Shown here: in pieces, positions 1-10,475 of the stretch
Layout: the number at the start of each line of letters is the position of its first letter
How positions within the stretch are numbered: position 1 is the first letter of the stretch
Source of the DNA: Metellina segmentata
Lineage: Eukaryota > Arthropoda > Arachnida > Araneae > Tetragnathidae
DNA: 64,000 nucleotides
NCBI GenBank assembly: GCA_947359465.1
Contig: OX375872.1
Coordinates: forward strand, 133,164,011-133,228,010
Reading direction: 5' to 3'
Position numbers and translations under genes: made by a program
The notes under the pieces: model-generated
Database searches by the model: none
Seen by the model: the letters and a program-made list of their open reading frames with translations, nothing else
Told to the model about the DNA's origin: nothing

Positions 1-14
1 CTTAAGGGATTAAA

Positions 15-330
15 AGTATAACATATTCCTTCTGTCACAAAATAAGTGGAACATTTAACACTTGAATTTCGTTCAAAAATAGATGGGACATTTATTAAAA
101 AAAGAACGGTAAAAAATATGAAATATATTCTCTCTGTCCCAAAAAGAGTCACATTTACCGCTTCAATTTTGTTCCGAAATAGTTCTCATATTTGTTAAAA
201 AAATAATGGTTAAAAGTATAACATATATTCCCTCTGTCCTAAACTACAAGTCACATTTAACACTTGAATTTTGTTCCGAAATAGTTCTCATATTTGTTAA
301 AAAAAGAGAGGTTAAAAGTATATATTCCCT
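15..330. repeat. Three-unit tandem array, ~108-bp unit
   Basis: Three successive copies of a unit containing 'ccctctgtcc', 'gtcacatttaacacttgaat' and 'ttgttccgaaatagttctca' follow each other with small differences. Units 2 and 3 are closest. No coding frame runs through it. It lies in what is probably an intron of the VWC gene that follows. Confidence 0.75.
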
Positions 331-560
331 CTGAATGAATACAACAACGTCACTGGAGTAAAGAAGCCATTCCCAAGATTTATCCTTGGCAGAATTTACG
401 GATGTTTCTTTTAGGCGGTATTTGAACAACTCTTTTACCTAATGCTTCGAAGTGTGAAAAAACAGGTTTAAGCGCTTTTTGGTGATTTTGCGTAGAAGTA
501 ATAGAAATTCTGAAAACTCATTCTCCAATTTCAACCTAACCCAATATTTTCTCCCCTCAG

Positions 561-736
561 GTTGTGAAATCGAGGGTAAGGTTTACCGCGCACACCAAGT
601 TGTGCGACCAGCTAGTGGACCTTGCATGTTGTGCCGATGCGAGTCGGGAGGAATCATGAAGTGCGATCCCAGAGATTGCCAGCCTCAAGCTCCACTTCTT
701 CTGCGATTGAATCGCGATTTCTTCAAGAAGAGATGA
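561..736 (+). CDS. Terminal coding exon of a VWC-domain protein (partial gene)
   Basis: The exon follows a pyrimidine-rich acceptor ending in 'ctcccctcag' at 560. Its first two bases complete a split codon, and it ends at TGA 734-736. It encodes about 58 residues. Six cysteines fit the first half of a von Willebrand factor type C domain: an early Cys, then a C-x2-C-x-C cluster (CMLCRC), then C-x4-C (CDPRDC). VWC modules are disulfide-rich extracellular units of matrix proteins and BMP modulators, so a secreted product is likely. The last ~18 residues are a basic tail (LNRDFFKKR end) with no further cysteines. Upstream exons, any signal peptide and any other domains lie left of the window. An ATG at 479 in the same frame precedes the acceptor and looks intronic. 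The domain call is fairly sure; the exact gene is unknown. Confidence 0.75.
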
Positions 737-1030
737 AGTGGTGAAGTGTCTTCAAGCACTAGATCAAAGAGACTATTTTAGGACACCTAATCAAGACACT
801 GCCTATAACATGCTCTTCACGAACATCTAGTTTTTCAAACGTTTGGATACTTTTCAAACGGTGTATTTTATTTATATATTTTTTGTGTTTCCTAGTACTG
901 CCGCGTAAATGGACAGAAGTTGAAACTAAACAAATAGATCATGTCTTGTATTTAAGAGGAAAGATTCTCCAGTTATTGTGCTGTTTGTTTTGCAAGTCCA
1001 CATATGAAAGCAATCACAAATAAAAAGCCG
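737..1030 (+). other. Putative 3'UTR with AATAAA signal
   Basis: After the VWC stop codon a non-coding stretch runs to a canonical AATAAA at 1019-1024, followed by unremarkable AT-rich sequence. This is the first such hexamer in a sensible position, about 285 bases after the stop. Inference only; no cleavage site can be read. Confidence 0.4.
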
Positions 1031-1477
1031 GTAGTTTGAATCAATTTTTAAGTAAATGTAGCGCGGATATTTTACAGGAAAAACTAATCCTGTAATATAT
1101 ATCTATGACTAAATGTATCTGGGCATTAGATACAACGATACTGTCAGATCCCAGATTTAAATTACGAACTCACTTCTAAGTATATAGCCTTTTCTTCGAT
1201 TCCTTATTTTAACCCGGATTGATTTTTCGCTCTGTGGCATTGTTTCCCAACATCTTTTGACTCAAGGGCAGCTTTTCAGACAATTTTTTTGCTACTCGAA
1301 GACTAATCATAACTCCTATATATTTTGAATAGGGGTTTGGAAATGTCAATCGTCATCGAACATTTGCACATGTGAATTCGTAATAGAAATTTTGCCCTTA
1401 GAGGGGTTTCACGAGGTGAAAAAAAAGTTAACCTTTGAAACGAAGTGGACAACGCTATGAGCAAAAATCTTTTCCTG
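1031..1477. other. Intergenic, nothing recognised
   Basis: AT-rich sequence without an open frame, repeat or inverted termini that I could recognise. Confidence 0.5.
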
Positions 1478-1692
1478 TTAACCCTCCTGGTGGTTTTTCT
1501 ACGAGGTATCTCATCATTAATAAAACTGTTCAGGTCTTAGTGAACGAGATAACTCGTCATTGGAATAAACTGACTAGATCTTGATTCCGTCATCACAAAA
1601 TTAGCAAAATCTTGGTGAAGTGATGTATAGTCATTTGCAAAATTGGTCATATCTTGGACGAGATATCTTGTCGAAACCCCTTGGAGGGTTAA
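1478..1692. mobile_element. TTAA-ended palindromic element, copy A
   Basis: Begins TTAACCCTCCTGGTGG and ends CTTGGAGGGTTAA, so both ends share TTAA plus a CCCTCC inverted end. Inside are diverged units around GACGAGATATCTTGTC (1657 region) and 'aacgagataactcgtc', spaced by 'attagcaaaatt..ggtcat' linkers. No coding capacity. See the first finding for the family. Confidence 0.7.
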
Positions 1693-2315
1693 GTTAAAAG
1701 CATTAAAAAGTATCGTATAAAAATGTTTTCATCAAATTTTTGAAGGGAGTTTTCTTGTCAAATTTTAAATTTTCAAGGCATTTTTGCAAAAAGATTCTTT
1801 TGGCCTAATGAGCAAAAGGACAGGGCCTCTACACCTCTGAAACCTTATGCATGGCTCTGTTTCTTAGTGCTGTCTTACTGTCCCGTATGTCATCGGAACA
1901 ATACAACCAATGATGAATTTTCTAGATTGACGAAGTTGATTTTTGTGTGCAGAATGCGAACACATTATCTGATTTATCTTTTGAAAGGATTTCTGGTACA
2001 AAGTACGTGTGTGGTCTGTTTATTATTTTGGGCGTAGGGGTCTATCTGTGATGGGTTTAGTTTTTTTATCATTAACATTTGTTGCATCAAATGTTGTGTA
2101 CATGTACCTTAAGCTGTTTACATTAAAAACCTGGAGTCACAACCTCGCATCCATTGCATTCGATACCATTTAATCCCAAACAAATCACCCATAATTTATC
2201 AACCAAGACAATCCTCTTATTCAACCGAAAGCTATTCTTAATAATTAAACTTCTCTCAAAATAGACTATTTTCAATGCGTGTGTAGAAATAACAATGCAC
2301 CGATAGTTTTTCATA
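1693..2315. other. Intergenic, nothing recognised
   Basis: No convincing frame, repeat or RNA gene. A short minus-strand frame at 2123-2314 has no recognisable motif and is judged chance. Confidence 0.5.
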
Positions 2316-2319
2316 TTAA

Positions 2320-3210
2320 GGGGGTCCGGGACACATCAGAAAAAAATATTTATTAATTAATTTAAAATTTTGATTTTTTTTGTCCTGATTACCTATCTAA
2401 CTAATAAGTAAAAACACAACAAAAGAGTTTTCCAAAGTAGGAATTTTAAAAAATTTTAATTAAAAATTTTTTGAAAAAAGAGGTGTTATTTCAAATTGTT
2501 AAAACTTAAAATATTCTTGGTCAATTTTCAAAATTGTTGCAGTAATTTATTCAGAAATTTATAAACTTCAATTCTGATTCAGCAAATTTAAAAATATTAA
2601 TTCAGTAAAAAATAAAAAATATTTGAATGAAAACTTCTAAAAATTTTAAGGTACTTTTTTTAAGTTATATTTTTAAAAGTAATAGTTGTTTCAAATTTGC
2701 TGAATAAAAATTAAAGTATAATGTTTGAAAAAGTTGTATTCCAAATTTCAACTCATTAACTTTATCAGTTCTTCACTAATAACAGTTTGAATACAGGAAA
2801 TCTTGAAAAAATGCATCATGGAGAAAAACGCATTTAAAGTTTTAAAGATAGATTTACAATTAATAAAATGTTTAAATACCCTTTAAGAGCATCCAAGTAA
2901 GTGTCTAACTCCTTCTTTCCTCTTAAATCTTTGGTTTAGTTTGATTTTCGCAAGTTCTACCTTTTTTCTGCATAATTTAAAGGTCTCCTTAGACTTAAAT
3001 AACGTCTTTCACAGATGTTGTTGCCGTGACAACAGCTGTCTTAGTGTTAGATTTTCAAAACCACGAACCACAATAATAATTCTATCTCTCGTTCTAATTA
3101 AGATAGAAACATGATTCAGACGTCATTTTAAGCAGAAAGACGCAGAGAATTTTTTAATACATAAAAATATTTTTTTCGAAAATTTGACGATATTTGTGTT
3201 CTGGACCCCT
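2320..3210. mobile_element. 891-bp non-autonomous TTAA element (piggyBac-type MITE)
   Basis: Flanked on both sides by TTAA (2316-2319 and 3211-3214). Terminal inverted repeats read GGGGGTCCGGGACACA on the left and AGGGGTCCAGAACACA (reverse complement of the right end), 13 of 16 identical. The interior is very AT-rich with many stops, so nothing is coded. TTAA duplication with G/C-run ends fits piggyBac-mobilised miniature elements; the assignment is inference. Confidence 0.65.
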
Positions 3211-3850
3211 TTAACAAGTTTTCCTATTAGGTTATAAACATTCCGTCAGCCTTATTAAAGCATTTTTTATCTGGACTCCATTAAACTGCGAGGCGACTTA
3301 AATAAACTCACTTTGATAGAACGATTGCCGCAAAGTGAGCTTATTTTCTGAATAGGGTTTTTAAGGACAAACGCTGAAGGTGCATTTAATTTATTTTTAT
3401 TTCATTCTCATCTTATTTAGTTTTTCGTCTGTAGTATTCTTCCCTGTTCTTCCTCGGATTTCTAACTTCTAACTATCAATATTTCAGATATTCGAGATTC
3501 TACGCATGATTTTAAATATATTTTTACTTGAATGCTGTGCCAAATCTATGAAAACCGGTGATCCTTAAACCTACCCCAACCGGTTTAGTTTGGAAATTCT
3601 TTACTTGTGGTGGAATGCTTCATTTTAATCCGAACTATTAGATTTAATCAGATATTTTCCAAGAAGTCGTCATACTAGGTAACTTATAAAAAAAAGCTCA
3701 TAACCCAATATAAATAACATCCAAACCGATTTGGGCTAATAAGGGCAGCTTAATTTTGGAAAAAATAACACAAAACTATTTCTTATTTGGTTTACATACA
3801 AAGCAATTGTACCTGTTTCATATTCGATTCTGAGCTAAGTTTATGTTCGT
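3211..3850. other. Intergenic, nothing recognised
   Basis: AT-rich sequence with no usable frame or repeat termini seen. Confidence 0.5.
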
Positions 3851-3852
3851 AA

Positions 3853-4160
3853 AAATTTGAACATTTGACTTCTAATCACCTCGGATATGGCTTCCTCCTC
3901 AAAACACTTAGCGTATCAGGAAGACTTAGAAAAGTCGCCATTAGTGTTTGGAATTGAACAAATCGATTCATTTTATTAATATCGATTTTTTAATAATGGA
4001 AGCTAACTTTGCATTCATAAAAATGAACATTTGACTTCAGATGTAGCTTCCTCCTCATTACACTTAGAGTCTCAGGAAGACTTATAAAAGTTGCCATTGG
4101 TATTAGGTGTTGAAAAAAATCGATTTATTTTTTATGATTTTCGATTTTATTTAATTACTA
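3853..4160. repeat. Two direct ~165-bp repeats
   Basis: Each unit contains 'gaacatttgacttc', 'gcttcctcctca', 'caggaagactta' and then 'atcgatt' runs. Unit 1 begins near 3858 and unit 2 near 4024. The second is followed by extra 'atcgatttt' iterations. Confidence 0.65.
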
Positions 4161-5160
4161 TCGATTTTACTTTACTATTGTCAATTTAAACGTTGTTTAC
4201 CGTACAGCTGCCATGGCTTTTGTGATGTCTTGATGTGGAACACGGGCATTGATTTAGCAAATAATTCATGATTTAAATGTAAGATTGTATTGAGTTTAAA
4301 AACTCAACTTATATACTTTTTACTTTTTTAATTTATTACTTTGTGTGCTCATATGTGTTTGATGTAAAGAATTTTCATATTTTTGTAAAGATCATTTTTT
4401 GAATAAAGTTTTGGAATTTTATGATATTGCCTATTTCATGGTCCAATAAATAACATTTGAAGATTTTTGTTACAAGTACACGCAAACCTGTTTTTGTGCG
4501 ATCTTTTTTTTTTGTGTGCGGTATATGAAAAAAATTTATTTAGTACAATCTACTTACAGTCCTTTCAAAATTTCAATCAAATTAGAACATAATTGACGAA
4601 GTTATCAATAAAAATTACTTAAATAAAAAAAAAATGTAATACAGCATGTTTCTGAAACGGACAAAAAAGTATAAAATAATTTCTCCTGGCCCCTACAGAT
4701 TTATAACCCCATACAAATTGTCCTGAAAATTTGTGATTGTAAAGTTTTAATGGCTATAAAAAATAGTTGTAAGATTTAAAACGAAAAACGTGGGGCGCTT
4801 TACTCACCACACTAATATCTATTGCATGCCCTCCACGTTTTTCGTCATTGAAAAAAAGGCAACTCTAAACGAGTGCGAGGTAGTACCTTCAAGTGACAAA
4901 AGTGATTTTGAACCAGTTCACCACAAGAAAACCTGCGTATTGTCAGACTACGAAGGATAATGGTTATACATTTTGAAAAGTTTTGTATCTGTGAAATAAG
5001 TATAGTAAATAAAATATTTAAAATTGTTCGCATGTGTATTTTCTAAACGAGATTCCAAAAGGTTTGACGAGATTTCAAGTAGCTGTATAGCCTTGTGTCT
5101 AGATTTCGTTTAAAAAAAAAAGAAGTTTTTAGTTATTTCGTAAGGTTTTGAGTTATTTTC
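4161..5160. other. AT-rich intergenic stretch
   Basis: No gene, repeat boundary or RNA recognised. The minus-strand frame at 4845-5033 has no family resemblance. Confidence 0.5.
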
Positions 5161-5167
5161 TACGTGA

Positions 5168-5207
5168 TACTTTTTTTATGCTGTCCCTATTCACAGCATA
5201 AAAAAAT
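5168..5207. repeat. Short perfect hairpin
   Basis: TTTTTTTATGCTGT is followed after a short loop (ccctattc) by ACAGCATAAAAAAA, giving a 14-base stem. A degenerate second version of the left arm and loop recurs near 5267-5300, so it may be part of a local repeat. Confidence 0.5.
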
Positions 5208-5490
5208 ACTTCTTAAATGTGTTGCAAAAATATTTTTTATAGCTACCCGTGAAGTTGTGGAAGATTTTTTTATGCGTTTTCTTTTATGCGGTCCCTATCC
5301 ACCCCGCAAGAACAGGTTTGAGTGCATACAATTTTTTTTAAATTAAGTATACATAATGAAATAGATTACTAATGATTTGGTTATACAATCGTATTGTATT
5401 TTTTTATAATTAGTTGTATAGTATTTATATATACACGACTATTATTAGTAATGAAATTAAGAGAGACAAATATATAGCATTGAAATTATA

Positions 5491-6493
5491 CAGGGTGTCC
5501 TAAAAGTTCCCGTACTGACGATTCGTGAATTTATCATACAAAAACGACAAACTTCAAAACAATTATTTTTATGCCAGTGGTGAAAAGCACTTTTAACCTA
5601 CCGTAGGAAAAAAATTTGAACCTACATTTATAATAAATGTTCAAAATTTCCACCCTTTTCTTGGAGGCAAAGCTGAAGTCGTTTGCGCATATTTTTAGAA
5701 ACGCGTTTCAAGATGCTGGGAGTGACTTCTTGTATCCTTTGAGTAATGGCAATCTTCAGATTACCTATTGTTTGGTGATTACCTTCACTGACTCTGTTCT
5801 TTAAATATCCCCACAGAAAACAGTCAGGTATGTCAGATCAGGGGAACGAAGTGGCCAAAAGTTTCTTGAGATGAGTCGATCGCAATATTAAGATTTCAAT
5901 ACCATCAGCAATACTAAAGCCGCTTCTCATTGTCCGGTGGTTTTAGCTCCTGTAACATTTTTACACGATAAACACGAAAATGCAAAGCTCTTAAAGCCAT
6001 ATATTGTCGATCCATGTGATGTGCCCATTTGTTACGATAAACGCCTCAGGAATTGATGAGGGGATTGCAATATCCTCCGTTGAGTTTCTTGCACAGTCTG
6101 GTGAACGACTTTCGGTCTTCCACTCCTGTGTTTTATATTCCCCCGAACCTGTTTGACGAAATCGCCGAACGAGTTGATATAGCGATTAATTACTCAGCAT
6201 TGCATCATTTGGATATTTACGTCGCCAAAATTCTTTACATCTTTCATATGATTTACATTCAAAATAAGCCTCAAGCAGCGCTATTCTCTGAATGCGCGAA
6301 AAAGTCATTTTGCCATGAAGAACAAAATGACATGGAACTTTATAATCGCACAACTTGAGCGCAAAAAAAAAATCCAAAGGATAAAAATTAAATAAACGAT
6401 AAAACTATAAGCAGACGATAAAATTTAATAATTAAAAAAAACACGGGCAATAATTTTTTAAAGTTGGAGTACGGGAACTTTTAGGATACCCTG
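5491..6493 (-). mobile_element. Mariner-like element, decayed, transposase on minus strand
   Basis: Terminal repeats CAGGGTGTCCTAAAAGTTCC (left) and CAGGGTATCCTAAAAGTTCC (right, reverse complement) differ at one base and are flanked by TA at 5489-5490 and 6494-6495. Read on the minus strand, three transposase pieces survive in changing frames. One is an N-terminal helix-turn-helix stretch (KSYERCKEFWRRKYPN, about 6250-6190). One is a middle segment with RVYRVKMLQELKPPDNEKR (about 5985-5930). The third is the C-terminal part from a WPPRSPDLT-like end of the catalytic domain to a ...GGNFEHLL-like end (about 5865-5635, several stops). It cannot make an active enzyme. Confidence 0.75.
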
Positions 6494-6495
6494 TA

Positions 6496-6705
6496 CTTAT
6501 TCTATGAGTTTGCAAAAATTTCTTCTCGTTCTTTCCCGCTTGCGCCTTTATATTAATTTACAAGAATGACAGCAGAATTAAATAAAAGTTAGTAACTTAC
6601 CCCCCAAAAAATTTTGCACCGATGTTAAATTAACATTTTGACAACATGCCATGGACAGGCTATAGAAGACAACTGAGCTCTAACTTTTCTACCCATGCTT
6701 AAAGT
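6496..6705. other. Intergenic spacer
   Basis: Nothing recognised between the mariner remnant and the next TTAA element. Confidence 0.4.
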
Positions 6706-6914
6706 TTAAACATCCTGGTAGTTGTCTTGTCATTAGCAAAACTCGAGATGTTGATGTACCAGATATCCCGTCATTTGAAAAAAATTGACCTGATTTGGAT
6801 CACGTAAAAAAAAAAATAGGCAATATCTTGATGACGGGATATCTCATCAAGTATTAGCAAACTGGTCAGATCTTGATGGTCACGATATCTCGTCTGGACC
6901 ACTTGGAGGACTTA
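6706..6914. mobile_element. TTAA-ended palindromic element, copy B
   Basis: Starts TTAAACATCCTGGTAGTTGTC and ends GGACCACTTGGAGGACTTA. Interior units include 'gacgggatatctcatc' and 'cacgatatctcgtc'. It is one of the more diverged copies; the right TTAA is reduced to TTA. Confidence 0.6.
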
Positions 6915-7130
6915 TGATGGTTGCGCTCAATGCTCCGGGGAGGGGGGGGGGCGCATCGTGACTCAGTGGTTATGCCTTCGAATTGTAGGCGGCGCAGGTT
7001 CGATTGTACGTGTATTTTTGTGTGTTTATTCACTGTGTGAGTATGTCTATTGATGTTGTATGTCTCATGTTTGGAACAGCATGGCCAAATATGGCCCGTG
7101 TAATATAAAACTTTAATCAACCAACCAACC
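6915..7130 (+). mobile_element. tRNA-derived SINE, second type
   Basis: A tRNA-like head at about 6951-7008 has an A-box-like TGACTCAGTGGTTATG and a B-box-like GCAGGTTCGATTG. It is followed by an unrelated body and a tail with 'tatggcccgtgtaatataaaac' and iterated 'aacc'. A poly-G run (about 6937-6952) sits just upstream. The head is not a functional tRNA because no acceptor stem closes around it. Fragments of the same tail recur near 20707-20770, 24786-24850 and 31020-31110. Confidence 0.6.
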
Positions 7131-7730
7131 ATCAAGGCCCTAGGTTCAAGGATGGCAAAATTGACTCTTGTGTTTAGCAACACATTAAGCAAGGTTTCAA
7201 TAAACACGTATATAATGATCTATAAAGGGTGTTTAAAAACATCCTGAAAGGAAACACAAAATTAGACCGTATTCACTTATGGATGTATATCCGGAAACTC
7301 CTTCCGGATGTGCTAGAAATAAAAGATAGCAAGTATCTGAACTTTTACCAGCCTTGATGTTTACCAATAGTTGCCGTAAACTTTCACGGTAGGTGCCTAC
7401 GAGGTTGTGTGATCACCAAAAGTAATACATACATATGTGAGAAGGAATTCTGGTGAAGGTAGTTTATGTCAGCATCATTTCCATAGAATATTCCGGTTGC
7501 ACAAGAAGCCTGTTGCAAATGTTTGGTGATTCACACGTCTGTTGGGGTACCGTTCATGATATAATCTCACAGGGGGTTGTTCATTCCCGTGCCATCCCAT
7601 ATGCTAGGCGCATTTCAGTCATATCAACATTAGTTTGTCATTCTCTCAAAGCTCACGATAATAACGATATGCTTGTAGTTAGAAAAGACTGTTATCCACG
7701 AAGTATACCTACCGAAAAGTTCACTCAAAA
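7131..7730. other. Spacer before satellite
   Basis: No recognised gene. The 116-codon plus frame at 7453-7803 runs into the satellite and has no domain resemblance, so it is judged a chance frame. Confidence 0.45.
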
Positions 7731-8345
7731 AGTCTTTACCACAGCAACAGTACCTAAAGCTGTACGCCTGTTTTTACTGATGCAGATATTATTTCATCAG
7801 TAATCACCGATTCGTTTGAAGCGTAGCAGGATTGGGATGCATATACTACAACTGTAAAATTACACACGGTAACATGTCTTTACCTGAGTAGCAGGACCTA
7901 AAGGTGACCCGTCTCTTCACGCATGCAGACACTATTTTATCAGCTCTAGCTAATTAGTCTGAAGCTTAGTATGATTCAGATGCATATACTACAATTGTTG
8001 GATTATAGTAAAGTTTACCATCTTTACAAGAGCAACAGTACCTGATGCAAACATTATTTCATCAACTGCCGCCGATTTACCTGAATCTTAGCAGAATTGG
8101 TTTGCATATCTGCTACAGCTGTAAAAATTACACTAAAGATACTCATATTTACCAGAGCAACAGCACTTAAAGGCGTACTGCTTGTTTTTACGAATGTAGA
8201 CATGGTAACATCTGTAGTCAATGATCGGTTGAAAGCTCAGCAGTATGGGGTTGTATATCTGCTGCATGTGTAAAATTGCACTAACGAAACACGTCTTTAC
8301 CAGAACAATAGTACTTAAAAGCATACCGCCTGAATTGGTCCGATA
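7730..8345. repeat. Satellite-like tandem array, left part
   Basis: Diverged units of about 120-165 bp repeat the phrases 'actgatgcagacattatttcatcag', 'agcaggattgggatgcatatctgctacaactgtaaaatta' and 'tttaccagagcaacagtac' in the same order. Anchors appear near 7780, 7921, 8042 and 8190. The array resumes at 10430 and 11345 after insertions. Confidence 0.7.
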
Positions 8346-8393
8346 ACTCTCTCTATTTTTTTTTCTAATGGCGGGCACATTTGACCTAAGTCA

Positions 8394-8626
8394 TTGACCA
8401 CTACAAGGCCGGAAGTGATGGCCACTTGTGAAGGAGCACCCAGTGGGAGGACCATCATTGCCCCTAACAATTTTATACTTCGTAATTTTGAACCATGTTC
8501 AGATGACGAAGCAACACCTGAGCTGGTATACGCTTACAAACATCCATGCCCGAACCCGGATTCGAAACGGGGACCTTCCGATCTAGAGGCTAACACCTTA
8601 ACCACCATACCGGTTGGTCGAAACTA
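8394..8626 (-). mobile_element. SINE with tRNA-like head, minus strand
   Basis: The reverse complement has a tRNA-like head: A-box-like TGGTTAAGGTGTTAGC and B-box-like GTTTCGAATCCGG, about 8595-8555. The body 'gaaccatgttcagatgacga' is shared with the main SINE family of this window, although the head differs from the usual one. The DD41D mariner sits immediately to its right at a TA. Confidence 0.6.
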
Positions 8627-8628
8627 TA

Positions 8629-10135
8629 TACAGGGTGGTCCCGAATTCATGGTACAAACTTTAATGGTAGGTACAGGACATTGTAACAATGATTTATTGT
8701 ATAGGAATGTATAGTCGCAAGTGACGCGGTGAGGCGTAATCAGGGGAAATAAAAGGAAAGAGAAATGGAGTGATCGGTTGGTATCATTGCCGGTAGAGGG
8801 CAGTAGATGTCTAGCCGCTGTTGAACATGATGCATCGCAGTAGGGAAAAGCGCCATTCACAATTGTGCTGCCGTAGACGATGGGTGACTTTACGTATGCA
8901 GAAAAAGCAGACATGCATTACATGTACGGCCGTGCAAATGGTAACGGCAGAGCTGCGTTACGAATGTATCGCGCGGAGTATCCTGATCGACGAATGCCGG
9001 ATCATAGAATTTTTCAACGGTTACATCGTCAACTTTGTGAAACAGGTGCGTTCGACGTCAACATACATGGCGCTGGTCGAGTAAGAGCTGTACGCACTCC
9101 AAGGCTGGAAGAAAGCATCATGAACATTGTGGCTGATAGACCCGAGTCAAGCACAAGAACTGTTGCGCGTGACGTAGGTGTGAGTCATCAGACTGTATGC
9201 AGAGTGTTAAACGAAAATCGCTTACACCCCTTCCATTTTCAGAAAGTACAAGCATTGAATCCGGCAGATTATCCTCGCCGCGTGAACTTCTGCCTGTGGG
9301 TGATGCAGCAATGTGCGTTGCAGCCGGATTTCGTAGATTATGTGCTATTTACAGATGAAGCGACATTTTCACGCGAGGGTGTCTTTAATGCGCACAATTC
9401 CCATGTGTGAGCAACCGATAATCCACATGCAACGCGTCGACATGCGTTTCAACAACGTTTCAGTATTAATGTGTGGGCTGGTATTGTGAACGACTTTTTG
9501 ATTGGCCCATACTTACTACCCACGCGGCTCACTGGCGGAAGCTATCTTATTTTTCTGAAAGAAGTGTTACCACAACTGCTGCATGATGTTCCGATCGCCA
9601 TTTGTAACCGCATGTGGTTTCAACACGATGGGGCGCCAGCACACTTCAGCATTGATGTACGGAATTACCTGAATGCCACGTTTGGTACTCGATGGATTGG
9701 GCGTGGTGGACCAGTCCCTTGGCCACCCCGATCTCCCGATTTATCGAGCCTCGATTACTTTTTATGGGGACATCTAAAGCATCTTGTTTATGAGACTCCA
9801 GTTGACTCAGATGAGGATCTCGTCGCTCGCTTATCTGTAGCTGCTGCAGGTGTGCGTGAAATACCAGGCATCTTTGAACGTGTACGCAAATCGCTCCACC
9901 GACGCTGTCAAGCATGTATCGATACTGGTGGACGCAATTTTGAACAATTAATGTAAACATGACACTTGTCAACAACGCTTTCAATAAAATCTTTGTTTTT
10001 CCTTTCGGCCGTTATTTCCCCTGTTTTCGCCTCACCGCGTCACTTGCGACTATACATTCCTATACAATAAATCATTGTTACAATGTCCTGTACCTACCAT
10101 TAAAGTTTGTACCATGAATTCGGGACCACCCTGTA
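8629..10135 (+). mobile_element. Mariner-type (DD41D) element with perfect 108-bp TIRs
   Basis: The first 108 bases (8629-8736) are the exact reverse complement of the last 108 (10028-10135). TA lies on both outer sides (8627-8628, 10136-10137). Similarity continues imperfectly inward ('caggggaaata' on both sides). The element is 1507 bp and carries one transposase frame with a single premature stop. An AATAAA (9983-9988) follows the stop codon and could end its transcript. The perfect, unusually long TIRs suggest recent movement or recent gene conversion. Confidence 0.9.
8880..9956 (+). pseudogene. Mariner-family transposase, one nonsense codon
   Basis: The reading frame from ATG 8880 to TAA 9954-9956 has 358 sense positions and one in-frame TGA at 9408-9410, where related proteins carry Trp (NSHVW context). 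Order: N-terminal helix-turn-helix region (about residues 1-110, with YMYGRANGNG and a CRVLNENRLHPFHFQ segment), then the DDE/D catalytic core. The core has LFTDEATF (first Asp), WFQHDGAPAHFS (second Asp) and PPRSPDLSSLDYFLWG (third Asp). I count 41 residues between the second and third acidic residues, i.e. the DD41D class. The end NFEQLM is intact. Apart from the stop, no frameshift is seen, so inactivation looks recent. Such enzymes cut and paste their element at TA sites in the nucleus. Confidence 0.88.
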
Positions 10136-10137
10136 TA

Positions 10138-10430
10138 GTGGACTGTATTTGAATTAATGCAAATCGTTGTAACAAAAACAACTTTTATTAACAACAAACT
10201 TAACAATGTTGTGGATGGACCACTCTCATTAAGGCTAAGGAAGCCTAGTACTAATTAGGGCTAAGGAAGCCGCGTTTTCATCAGGTCCAAGGATAGTACC
10301 TCTCTTCTCCGTGTCTCAAGCCTGAATGTCACCCACGCCTTAACACAGCGCCCTCTACAGTATTTGGGAGACAACACTCCATGCGCTCACATAGCGCCCT
10401 TTACAATGTATGAGAGATTTAACACCGCCT
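10138..10430. other. Unassigned segment between mariner and satellite
   Basis: Contains 'aacaacttttattaacaac', two near copies of a ~48-base unit with 'agcgccctctaca' / 'agcgccctttaca' (about 10335-10425) and a direct repeat of 'ggctaaggaagcc'. It may be part of another retroelement, for instance an LTR read on the minus strand, but I could not find matching target duplications. Confidence 0.35.
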
Positions 10431-10475
10431 GTATTAACTGATGCAGACATTGTTTCATCAGTTATCACCTATCCG

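Noticed and set aside
479..560. Upstream extension of the VWC exon to ATG 479
   Set aside because: A strong acceptor at 560 separates it, and its translation has no VWC features.
6951..7008. Possible tRNA gene on the plus strand
   Set aside because: SINE head only; flanking sequence does not pair into an acceptor stem.
7453..7803. 116-codon plus-strand frame
   Set aside because: Overlaps the start of the satellite, shows no domain, has no splice or poly(A) context and its second half is shared by repeat units.
7730..8345. CRISPR-like repeat spacing
   Set aside because: Units are long, diverged and contiguous in a eukaryotic context; no short identical repeats with unique spacers.
8530..8610. 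Possible tRNA gene on the minus strand
   Set aside because: Has A- and B-box-like blocks but no closing acceptor stem or clear anticodon arm, and its body is that of a SINE.
9646..9984. 112-codon minus frame
   Set aside because: Shadow of the mariner transposase on the plus strand.
10144..10413. Possible solo LTR (TGTATT...TTTACA)
   Set aside because: TG...CA ends exist but flanks give no matching target duplication, so the boundaries cannot be supported.
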